Positions 1 to 5,231 of a stretch of 6,832 bases of DNA are shown here, piece after piece. The DNA lies in assembly GCA_003696465.1 (NCBI GenBank), contig RFHG01000382.1, forward strand, positions 1 through 6,832, written 5' to 3'. Every line of letters starts with the position of its first letter. Position 1 is the first letter of the stretch. The notes under the pieces were generated by a model. The model saw only the letters and a program-made list of their open reading frames with translations, did no database searches and was not told the origin of the DNA. Origin of the DNA: Gammaproteobacteria bacterium. Its GTDB lineage: Bacteria > Pseudomonadota > Gammaproteobacteria > J044. Position numbers and translations under genes: made by a program.

Positions 1-73
1 CGCCACCCTCGATTCGGCCAGCAACGAGGCAGGCCGCACGCGTGCCGTGCTGCGGCTGGAGAAAAGCGGATGA
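1..73 (+). CDS. gspL: C-terminal end of GspL, type II secretion inner-membrane platform protein (partial)
   Basis: The frame beginning at position 2 is open from the window edge and stops at TGA 71-73, giving 23 residues that end in VLRLEKSG. The start lies outside the window. The stop overlaps the gspM start as ATGA, which is the usual gspL-gspM junction. GspL binds the GspE ATPase through its cytoplasmic part and GspM through its membrane and periplasmic part, and this fragment would be the last strand of the periplasmic domain. The fragment is too short to identify by sequence alone. The call rests mainly on the gspM neighbour and the four-base overlap. Confidence 0.65.
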   Translation, partial: ATLDSASNEAGRTRAVLRLEKSG

Positions 74-564
74 AGGGATTGCTGAACTGGTACGCCGAAC
101 GCCCGGAACGGGAACAGCGCATCCTGCTGCTTGGGGGCGGGCTTTCCCTGCTCCTGATCCTGGTCTTCGGCATCTGGCTGCCGCTGGAAGATGCCATAGA
201 GCGTGAGCAAAACCGTCACCGCGCCCTGCAGCAGGCACTGCTCACCATGCAGCACCAGGCTGCCGAGATCCGCACCCTGCGCGGTGCCGGCCTGAGACCC
301 GCCACCCCCGGTGATGGCCAGCGCTCCCTGATCTCCATCCTCGAAGAGGCCGTCACCGAGGCCGGCCTCAAATCCAGCCTCAAGCGCATGGAACCCGACG
401 GGCAGAAGCGCATTCGCCTGCAGTTCTCATCGGTCTCGTTCGACCAGTTGGTACTGCTGCTGGACCGCCTGACCCGCGGTCAGGACATGCGTATCGCCAG
501 TTTCAACATCACCCCCACATCAAAGCCCGGGCGGGTCGATGCCCGCCTCGTCCTCGCGCGGTGA
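70..564 (+). CDS. gspM: GspM, type II secretion system inner-membrane protein
   Basis: This 164-residue protein has the GspM layout. A short cytoplasmic N-terminus (about 1-17, rich in charged residues) precedes one membrane span at about 18-37. A helical, coiled-coil-like linker follows at about 40-72, with alternating E/Q/R/H and A/L residues, and then a small periplasmic domain at about 85-164 of the ferredoxin-like type. The length is normal for the family. The ATG at 70 overlaps the gspL stop and is preceded by GGAGA at 58-62 with a 7-base spacing, so the start is secure. GspM pairs with GspL in the inner-membrane assembly platform and stabilises it. The gene is followed by a convergent toxin-antitoxin operon, not gspN, so the Gsp operon seems to end here. 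The family call comes from architecture and context, because GspM is poorly conserved in sequence. Confidence 0.9.
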   Translation: MKGLLNWYAERPEREQRILLLGGGLSLLLILVFGIWLPLEDAIEREQNRHRALQQALLTMQHQAAEIRTLRGAGLRPATPGDGQRSLISILEEAVTEAGLKSSLKRMEPDGQKRIRLQFSSVSFDQLVLLLDRLTRGQDMRIASFNITPTSKPGRVDARLVLAR

Positions 565-602
565 CTGAACAGCATTCGGCCACGGCCGGGCAGCAGAACT
601 TA

Positions 603-643
603 CCCCTTCCTTCTTCGACGTTGTCTTTCCAAAGGTCAAGGGG
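603..643. other. Imperfect inverted repeat in the spacer between the convergent gspM and vapC genes
   Basis: CCCCTT at 603-608 pairs with AAGGGG at 638-643. After a two-base bulge (636-637), CCTT at 609-612 pairs with AAGG at 632-635, giving a stem of 10 pairs around a loop of about 19 bases. It lies between the stop of gspM and the stop of vapC, where a two-way terminator would be expected. No T-run follows on either strand, so this is not a standard intrinsic terminator and may be chance. The rest of the 565-703 spacer holds no gene that I can support. Confidence 0.25.
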
Positions 644-703
644 CAGACATGCGACACAGGGCGCCCTGCAGCAAGGGTTGGGGAAGTTGTCATGCACAGG
701 AAT

Positions 704-1117
704 TCAAGCCTCCCAGGGATTGATGATCTCGAGCTCGGAAACCTGGAAGTCAACGACATTGCGGGTGACAAGTGCAAGGCCATGTGTCAAGGCTGTCGCC
801 GCGAGCAGGCTGTCAATGGCCGGGAGGGGACGCCCCGCGCCAGCGAGTAATCGGCCCCAGCGATCGGCCACTTCCTCATCAACAGGCAGTATCCTCCCTG
901 CAAAAAATGCCGGCAGCTCGGTTTCAAGCCAGTCCAGCAGCCTGAGCTTGCGCTGCCCTTTTTCGAGCGCATCGATACCCTTTCGGATCTCTCCGAGGGT
1001 CAGCACACTGACATACAAGGTAGTGGCCGGCCTTTCTTCGATCCAGGCCACTACCTTAGGATTCGGCTCCTTGCGGCGCAATTCCGAAAGAATGTTGGTA
1101 TCGATCAGGTAGCTCAA
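704..1117 (-). CDS. vapC: VapC-type PIN-domain toxin (probable ribonuclease)
   Basis: This 137-residue PIN-domain protein carries the acidic metal-binding residues of the family. D6 sits in the N-terminal YLIDTN motif, E43 in LGEI, D102 in AIDSLLAATA, and the C-terminal TRNVVDF motif supplies N120 and D123. Length and motifs match VapC/FitB-like toxins, which cut RNA in a Mg2+-dependent way and are neutralised by the antitoxin made from the same operon. The start codon is TTG at 1117-1115, overlapping the TGA of the antitoxin as TTGA. The minus strand has GAGG (plus-strand CCTC 1125-1128) 7 bases upstream. No other start is possible, because D6 follows almost at once and there is no later methionine before it. 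The weak start and the overlap would keep toxin output tied to, and below, antitoxin output. The gene is convergent with gspM. The RNA target is unknown. Confidence 0.93.
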   Translation of the reverse strand: MSYLIDTNILSELRRKEPNPKVVAWIEERPATTLYVSVLTLGEIRKGIDALEKGQRKLRLLDWLETELPAFFAGRILPVDEEVADRWGRLLAGAGRPLPAIDSLLAATALTHGLALVTRNVVDFQVSELEIINPWEA

Positions 1118-1365
1118 AGCAAAACCTCGCGCGTGAGGCTTTTGTCCCTGTCGAGATCGACCTCCTCGACACCATAAAGCGGGGAGCGACGCATGAAGGA
1201 CACCAGCGATTCACCCGTACCCGACAATCGCTCGTAATGTTCGCGTGACAGCACCACCGCCACCGGCTTGCCGTGCAGCGTGATTTCCTGGGGACCTTCG
1301 CGTTCTGCATCCCTGATGACTTCGGAGAGCCTTGCCTTGGCCTCCTGCATTTGCCAATGACGCAT
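1114..1365 (-). CDS. Phd/YefM-family antitoxin, partner of the VapC toxin
   Basis: This 83-residue protein begins MRHWQMQEAKARLSEVI (residues 1-17), the N-terminal DNA-binding signature of Phd/YefM antitoxins. The conserved GKPVAVVLS segment follows at 32-40 and then a YERL helix. The charged C-terminus (about 65-83) is where such antitoxins wrap around the toxin. An upstream in-frame TTG at 1377 would add four residues. I prefer the ATG at 1365-1363, because the minus strand has GAGGTG just 4 bases before it and the earlier TTG would sit inside this ribosome-binding site and the operator. The product should neutralise the PIN toxin and, together with it, repress the operon through the palindrome at 1377-1399. 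A Phd/YefM antitoxin with a VapC/FitB-like toxin is a common pairing, so the symbol vapB would be loose and is left blank. Confidence 0.92.
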   Translation of the reverse strand: MRHWQMQEAKARLSEVIRDAEREGPQEITLHGKPVAVVLSREHYERLSGTGESLVSFMRRSPLYGVEEVDLDRDKSLTREVLL

Positions 1366-1376
1366 GACACACCTCA

Positions 1377-1399
1377 AATCTGACCAGTCTAGTCAGATT
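1377..1399. promoter_or_regulatory. Palindromic operator of the toxin-antitoxin operon
   Basis: AATCTGAC at 1377-1384 and GTCAGATT at 1392-1399 are perfect 8-base inverted arms separated by 7 bases. The palindrome lies 12 bases upstream of the antitoxin ATG and covers the end of the predicted -10 element and the probable transcription start. This is where Phd/YefM antitoxins and their toxin complexes bind to repress their own operon. The palindrome is seen directly, and its role as an operator is inferred from position and family behaviour. Confidence 0.7.
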
Positions 1400-1405
1400 C
1401 TAGCA
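1397..1405 (-). promoter_or_regulatory. Extended -10 promoter of the toxin-antitoxin operon
   Basis: The minus strand reads TGCTAGAAT here, a TGN extended -10 with a TAGAAT hexamer (plus-strand 1397-1402). A start of transcription would fall near 1390, inside the palindrome, leaving a short leader before the antitoxin start. No strong -35 is seen at 16-18 bases. The 17-base position offers only TGGATT, which fits reliance on the extended -10. The surrounding stretch at 1381-1440 is AT-richer (26 of 60 bases are G or C). Confidence 0.5.
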
Positions 1406-1662
1406 AAACAATGTGAAGCAATCCACAAGAGCCCACGAACGGAACCACCTCCAGCCAGACACATTGTTTTCTTACCCAACATTGCCCAGTGGTGTACCCG
1501 GACGATCCAGTAACCATCAGCAACATGCTGCATGACCCGCCGGTACAGCGTCTCAACTGGATCAGCACGGCAGAACCCGAGCTCAAGCCCTTCCACGAGT
1601 CCAACAGCCGCGCTGGTGCCCAATTCGGGGCGCTGGCCGGTGGCGCTACAAGAAATACTATG

Positions 1663-1687
1663 GGAGAAATAAGGCGCGAAACGCGCC
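1663..1687 (-). terminator. Possible intrinsic terminator reading on the minus strand
   Basis: GGCGCG at 1673-1678 and CGCGCC at 1682-1687 form a perfect 6-pair, all G-C stem with a 3-base loop. On the minus strand the stem is followed at once by TTATTTCTCC, a modest T-rich tail. This would stop leftward transcription before it reaches the toxin-antitoxin operon. No gene that would need this terminator is visible to its right, and the T-tract is interrupted, so the call is tentative. Confidence 0.3.
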
Positions 1688-1828
1688 AGGCTGCCCGTGC
1701 ACGCGCTGAACAGGCGCAACACCAACCCTGCAGAGAAGAATTTACAGCACAAATGGACTTGACCCGCTGAACCCGGCGCCGGTCGCTTTGCTACTTCTCT
1801 TGCATTTCCCGGAACCTGCCCCCATGAA

Positions 1829-1851
1829 TTGGGTCAGAGTGATTGACCCAA
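1829..1851. repeat. Inverted repeat upstream of moxR
   Basis: TTGGGTCA at 1829-1836 and TGACCCAA at 1844-1851 are perfect 8-base arms around a 7-base loop (GAGTGAT), ending 27 bases before the moxR start codon. It could be an operator or a leader hairpin for the Bat operon. Alternatively it could be a copy of a dispersed palindromic repeat. From memory, GGGTCAGAG...TTGACCC-like repeats occur near REP-associated (Y1-type) transposases in Gammaproteobacteria, but no transposase is present here. The arms are seen directly, and the role is open. Confidence 0.55.
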
Positions 1852-1878
1852 CCCATTGAACAAGCGAAGGAATTCCAC

Positions 1879-2841
1879 ATGAGTGATACCAGGGAGGCGG
1901 TTCAAAGGCTGCGTACGCACATCCAGAGCCGCATCATCGGGCAGGAAATGCTCATCGACCGGCTGCTGGTGGCCCTGCTGGCAGACGGCCATCTCCTCGT
2001 CGAGGGCGCACCCGGACTGGCCAAGACCCGTGCCATCAAGGCCCTGGCCGATGGCATCGAGGCCGGCTTCCACCGTATTCAGTTCACACCGGACCTGCTG
2101 CCCGGCGACCTGACCGGAACCGATATCTATCACCCGGAAACGGCCGAATTCAGCTTCAGGCCCGGTCCGCTTTTTCACAATCTCGTCCTGGCCGACGAGA
2201 TCAACCGCGCCCCGGCGAAGGTACAGTCGGCCCTGCTCGAGGCCATGGCGGAAAGACAGATCACTGTCGGCCGCAAGACCTATCGGCTGCCGGAACTGTT
2301 CCTCGTGATGGCCACGCAAAATCCCATCGAACAGGAAGGCACCTACCCCCTGCCCGAGGCCCAGCTCGACCGCTTCCTTCTGCATGTACGCATCGATTAT
2401 CCCACCCCCGAACAGGAAAAACGGATCCTCGCGCTGACCCGCAACGAGGCCCTGTCGGCACAAGCCGATGCCCCACCCCCCGTGCCCCAGCAGCATCTGC
2501 TCGAGGCACGGCGCGAGGTCCTGCAAACGCATCTGGCAGACGAACTGGAGGAATACATCGTTCAACTGGTGCTGGCCACACGCCAGCCGGAGTTGCACGA
2601 CCCGCAACTCAAGGGGCGCATCCAGTATGGCGGCAGCCCTCGTGCCAGCATTGCGCTAGACCGCTGCAGCCGGGCCCTGGCCTGGCTGCGCGGCAGGGAC
2701 TTCGTGACCCCCGACGATATCCAGTCGCTGGCCTTTGATTCATTGCGCCACCGGGTCCTGCTCAGTTACGAGGCCGAGGCCGAGGGACTGACGCCCGACA
2801 GCGTGATCGAACGACTGCTGGAGGTCGTGCCGGTACCGTGA
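1879..2841 (+). CDS. moxR: MoxR-family AAA+ ATPase, first gene of the Bat operon
   Basis: This 320-residue AAA+ ATPase of the MoxR family has a full set of catalytic motifs. Walker A is GAPGLAKT at 43-50, and Walker B is LVLADE at 102-107 with D106 and E107. The INRAPAKVQSALLEAM segment follows, then sensor 1 in ATQNP (N148), the PEAQLDRF arginine-finger region (159-166) and a sensor-2 GSPRAS motif (252-257, R255) in the C-terminal lid. Length is normal. I chose the ATG at 1879 because AAGGA at 1867-1871 lies 7 bases upstream. The in-frame TTG at 1843 would add 12 residues unlike the family and lies in an inverted repeat. MoxR proteins act as chaperone-like ATPases that work with VWA-domain partners to mature or activate protein complexes. 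The partners here are the genes immediately downstream. The stop overlaps the next start by four bases (GTGA). Confidence 0.96.
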   Translation: MSDTREAVQRLRTHIQSRIIGQEMLIDRLLVALLADGHLLVEGAPGLAKTRAIKALADGIEAGFHRIQFTPDLLPGDLTGTDIYHPETAEFSFRPGPLFHNLVLADEINRAPAKVQSALLEAMAERQITVGRKTYRLPELFLVMATQNPIEQEGTYPLPEAQLDRFLLHVRIDYPTPEQEKRILALTRNEALSAQADAPPPVPQQHLLEARREVLQTHLADELEEYIVQLVLATRQPELHDPQLKGRIQYGGSPRASIALDRCSRALAWLRGRDFVTPDDIQSLAFDSLRHRVLLSYEAEAEGLTPDSVIERLLEVVPVP

Positions 2842-3767
2842 GCGAGGTGGCCGCAGCACAGCACGACCTGACCGGGCTGACTCGGGTTGACCTGCACCAT
2901 CTGGTCAGCCTGCAGCGCCCGGCGCGCAGCCTGTCACTGGCACCCGGCCTGGTGAAGACCACCGAGGAAGGGCCCCACCTCAGCCTGTTCAAGGGCCGCG
3001 GGATGGAATATGCCGAGACCCGGCCCTACCAGGAAGGTGATGACATCCGCCAGCTCGACTGGCGCGTGATGGCCCGTACCGGCAAGCCCTACACCAAGCT
3101 GTTCCGCGAGGAACGGGAACGGCCGGTCCTGGTCTGGCTCGACCTGCGCCGGGACATGCATTTTGCCACCCGAGGCGCCTTCAAGGCAGTCCGGGCCAGC
3201 GAGGCTGCCGCCCTGCTGGCGTGGGCGGCCCATGCCCAGGGCGACCGCGTCGGTGCCGTCATAACCGGCGCCGGCACGCAGCGCATGCTGCGTCCGCGGC
3301 GCAGCCGGCCCGGCCTGCTTCACCTGCTGGGCGAAATGGCGCGGCATCCGGCCTGGGATGCACCGCCGGATCGGCCGGTGGAGCCTCTGCAACTTGCGCC
3401 CCTGCATCGGCTGGCCCAGCCGGGCAGCCTGATCATTCTGGTCAGCGATTTTCGCCATGCCGACACGCAGCGACTCGAACGCTTGCGTGTTCTGGCCCGC
3501 CACAGCGAGCTGCTGTTCGTGTTCGTACACGACCCGTTCGAGGCCCTGTTGCCGGAGGCCGGCATCCTCCCCGTGACCGACGGCCGGCACGAGGCCCTGC
3601 TCGACAGCAGCAATCCACGCCTGCGTTCGGAACATGCAGATCATTTCGAGGCCCACCGCGAGCAACTCGCCCGCCTGGCCCTGCAAAGCAGCGCACCACT
3701 GATCACCCTGCGCACGGACCAGGATCCGGTGCAGGTTTTGCGTCACCGGTTGCACACCCATGGCTGA
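2838..3767 (+). CDS. DUF58-domain protein, soluble VWA-like partner of MoxR
   Basis: This 309-residue protein with no membrane span carries the DUF58 hallmark at about 62-95: RPYQEGDDIRQLDWRVMART followed by GKPYTKLFREERERPV. A Rossmann-like VWA-type region comes next, from about 97 to 250. Where a classical VWA domain has DxSxS, this one has D102-L-R-R-D106, so the metal site (MIDAS) is degenerate, as is common in DUF58 proteins. The GTG start at 2838 overlaps the moxR stop. GGAGG at 2820-2824 is somewhat far upstream (13 bases), so translational coupling to moxR probably matters. DUF58 proteins are nearly always encoded next to moxR. They are thought to link the ATPase to the membrane VWA proteins, but the biochemical role is not established. 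The gene overlaps the following one by 8 bases. Confidence 0.93.
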   Translation: MSEVAAAQHDLTGLTRVDLHHLVSLQRPARSLSLAPGLVKTTEEGPHLSLFKGRGMEYAETRPYQEGDDIRQLDWRVMARTGKPYTKLFREERERPVLVWLDLRRDMHFATRGAFKAVRASEAAALLAWAAHAQGDRVGAVITGAGTQRMLRPRRSRPGLLHLLGEMARHPAWDAPPDRPVEPLQLAPLHRLAQPGSLIILVSDFRHADTQRLERLRVLARHSELLFVFVHDPFEALLPEAGILPVTDGRHEALLDSSNPRLRSEHADHFEAHREQLARLALQSSAPLITLRTDQDPVQVLRHRLHTHG

Positions 3768-4242
3768 CCCCGCCACCCTGCCCCTGCGCGATATCCATCT
3801 GCCGCCGCCCGTGAGCTGGTGGCCACCGGCACCTGGCTGGTGGATTGTTGCGGCGCTTCTGTGCGCAGCCCTGGTCTGGGGAATCTGGCAATGGCGCCGG
3901 CTCCGGCGTAGGCAGCGCTGGCTGCGCGAGGCCCTCGCAGAACTGGAACGCCTTGAGGAGGCCTGGAAGATCGATCACGACGACCATGCCCTGCTGGCCG
4001 GAACAACCGCCCTGTTGAGACGTGTCCAGCTTCACCTTGGAAGGCGACACGATGCCACGCTGAACGGTACCGCCTGGATTGAATCCCTTGCCAGGGTTGC
4101 CGAGCCTCCCGAAAGGCTGCGTGCGCTGCTGGTCGAGGGGGTCTATCGGCCACAACTGTCACTCGACGCGCAGGAAGCCGAGGAACTGGTGAGCTTTGCA
4201 CGACAATGGATTCGTGCTGCAGCCGGAGGCAAGGGCTCATGA
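3760..4242 (+). CDS. DUF4381-family single-span membrane protein of the Bat operon
   Basis: This 160-residue protein begins with the DUF4381 signature, LRDIHLPPPVSWWPPAPGWW at about 9-28, which leads into one membrane span at about 27-45. A basic, charged helical stretch (WRRLRRRQRWLREALAELERLEEAW) follows, and then a mostly helical cytoplasmic domain to the end. The basic residues after the span suggest the N-terminus is outside and the bulk inside, where it could contact MoxR or the DUF58 protein. The ATG at 3760 overlaps the DUF58 stop by 8 bases. No clear Shine-Dalgarno is seen, which suggests coupled translation. The family is known almost only from this operon position, between DUF58 and the first VWA gene, and its function is unknown. 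Confidence 0.9.
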   Translation: MADPATLPLRDIHLPPPVSWWPPAPGWWIVAALLCAALVWGIWQWRRLRRRQRWLREALAELERLEEAWKIDHDDHALLAGTTALLRRVQLHLGRRHDATLNGTAWIESLARVAEPPERLRALLVEGVYRPQLSLDAQEAEELVSFARQWIRAAAGGKGS

Positions 4243-5231
4243 TCCAGTTTGCATGGCCCTGGCTGGCGCTGGCACTCCCGCTTCCCTGGCTCCTGCGGCG
4301 ACTGCTGCCGCCGGTCTCTGCCGGCAGCGAGCGCCTGCGTGTCCCCTTTCTCGACGAGCTTGCCACCGTGCAGTCCTCCCACGCCGGGAAGGGGCAGCAG
4401 AGGTCTGTCCCGCGTCTGCGCCTGCTGCTCGCTGTACTGGCCTGGATCCTGCTTGTGCTGGCCGCCATGCGGCCACAATGGATCGGCGAGCCGGTATCCC
4501 TCCCCGGTAGTGGCCGCGACATAATGCTCGCTGTCGACATCTCGGGCAGCATGCAGACCGAAGACTTCGTCTGGAACGGTCGCCCGATCGATCGCCTGAC
4601 CGCCGCCAAGCTGGTGGCTTCACGCTTCCTGGAACGACGCAAGGGCGACAGGGTCGGCCTGATACTGTTCGGCACCCATGCCTATCTGCAGGCCCCCCTG
4701 AGTTTTGACCTGGAAAGCGTACGCCGGATGCTCATGCGCGCGATTGTCGGCGCAGCCGGCCCGGAGACAGCCATCGGCGATGCCATCGGGCTGGCCATTC
4801 GCCATCTCAAGGACCGTCCGGAGGGCGACCGGGTGCTCATTCTGATGACCGACGGCCGCAATACTGCCGGCAATGTCGACCCCCTGGAGGCGGCCCGCAT
4901 GGCAGCACGATTCGGCATACGCATCCATACGATCGGGATCGGTGCAGACGAGGTGGTCATCCAGGACTTTTTCGGCGGTCGCCGTATCAATCCCTCCACC
5001 GACCTGGACGAGAAGACCCTGCGCGAGATTGCCAAAATCACGGGTGGCCGGTATTTCCGCGGTCGCGACCTGGAGGAACTGGAAAAGATTTATGACCTGA
5101 TCGACCAAATGGAACCTGTGCAACAGGATGAGCGCACCTGGCGGCCGTTGCATGCCCTCTTCCCCTGGCCGCTGGCGCTTTCACTGCTGCTCGGCACGCT
5201 GGTGCTGCTCGACTGGAGGCGGCGCGCATGA
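4239..5231 (+). CDS. batA: BatA-like membrane-anchored VWA-domain protein
   Basis: This 330-residue protein has two N-terminal membrane spans (about 5-23 and 60-77), a VWA domain at about 92-285 and a third span near the C-terminus (about 306-325), followed by a short RRR tail. The metal-binding MIDAS is complete: D100, S102 and S104 in DISGSM, T177 in the PETAIGDAI loop, and D205 in MTDGRN. The ATG at 4239 overlaps the preceding stop as ATGA and has GGAGG at 4225-4229. An in-frame ATG at 4206 would add 11 residues that disrupt the normal N-terminus and lie inside the upstream gene, so I reject it. BatA-type proteins display the VWA domain at the inner membrane, on the periplasmic or cytoplasmic face depending on topology, and are expected partners of MoxR. 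In Bacteroides and Leptospira, bat genes have been linked to oxygen or oxidative stress, though this is disputed. Confidence 0.94.
   Translation: MIQFAWPWLALALPLPWLLRRLLPPVSAGSERLRVPFLDELATVQSSHAGKGQQRSVPRLRLLLAVLAWILLVLAAMRPQWIGEPVSLPGSGRDIMLAVDISGSMQTEDFVWNGRPIDRLTAAKLVASRFLERRKGDRVGLILFGTHAYLQAPLSFDLESVRRMLMRAIVGAAGPETAIGDAIGLAIRHLKDRPEGDRVLILMTDGRNTAGNVDPLEAARMAARFGIRIHTIGIGADEVVIQDFFGGRRINPSTDLDEKTLREIAKITGGRYFRGRDLEELEKIYDLIDQMEPVQQDERTWRPLHALFPWPLALSLLLGTLVLLDWRRRA

Larger units (their letters stand above)
1406..1878. other. Spacer of about 470 bases without a recognisable gene
   Basis: This spacer separates the divergent toxin-antitoxin and moxR operons. Two open frames overlap on opposite strands. 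One is on the plus strand at 1489-1770 (93 codons, GTG start). The other is on the minus strand at 1393-1752 (119 codons, TTG start). Neither has a good ribosome-binding site, a recognisable motif or a plausible composition, so I do not call either a gene. Base content is below the flanks: 32 of 60 bases at 1441-1500 are G or C, against 42 of 60 at 2941-3000. The region holds a compact hairpin at 1673-1687, a 10-base palindrome CCGGCGCCGG at 1773-1782 and an inverted repeat at 1829-1851. The moxR promoter should be here. The best guess is TTGCAT at 1800-1805 with ATGAAT at 1824-1829 (18-base gap), which is weak. The stretch may be decayed accessory DNA. Confidence 0.5.

Noticed and set aside
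664..677. A CCCT-GCAGCA-AGGG hairpin as a terminator for gspM
   Set aside because: Only four pairs and no T-run follow, which is within chance expectation for GC-rich DNA.
561..1112. A 183-codon plus-strand open frame opposite vapC
   Set aside because: The minus strand encodes a PIN toxin with all catalytic residues. The plus frame is Ser-rich low-quality sequence without motifs.
1834..2607. A 257-codon minus-strand open frame
   Set aside because: It lies opposite moxR, whose plus-strand frame has all AAA+ motifs. Long antisense frames are expected in GC-rich coding DNA.
2934..3776. A 280-codon minus-strand open frame
   Set aside because: It is the antisense of the DUF58 gene, with no recognisable motif and no separate ribosome-binding site.
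4206..4238. An earlier in-frame ATG for batA
   Set aside because: It would add a Cys-rich, non-family N-terminus inside the DUF4381 gene. The ATG at 4239 has a GGAGG and the usual ATGA overlap.
3743..4675. A 310-codon minus-strand open frame
   Set aside because: It spans the junction of DUF4381 and batA in antisense. Its composition is Ser/Arg/Pro-rich, as typical of shadow frames.
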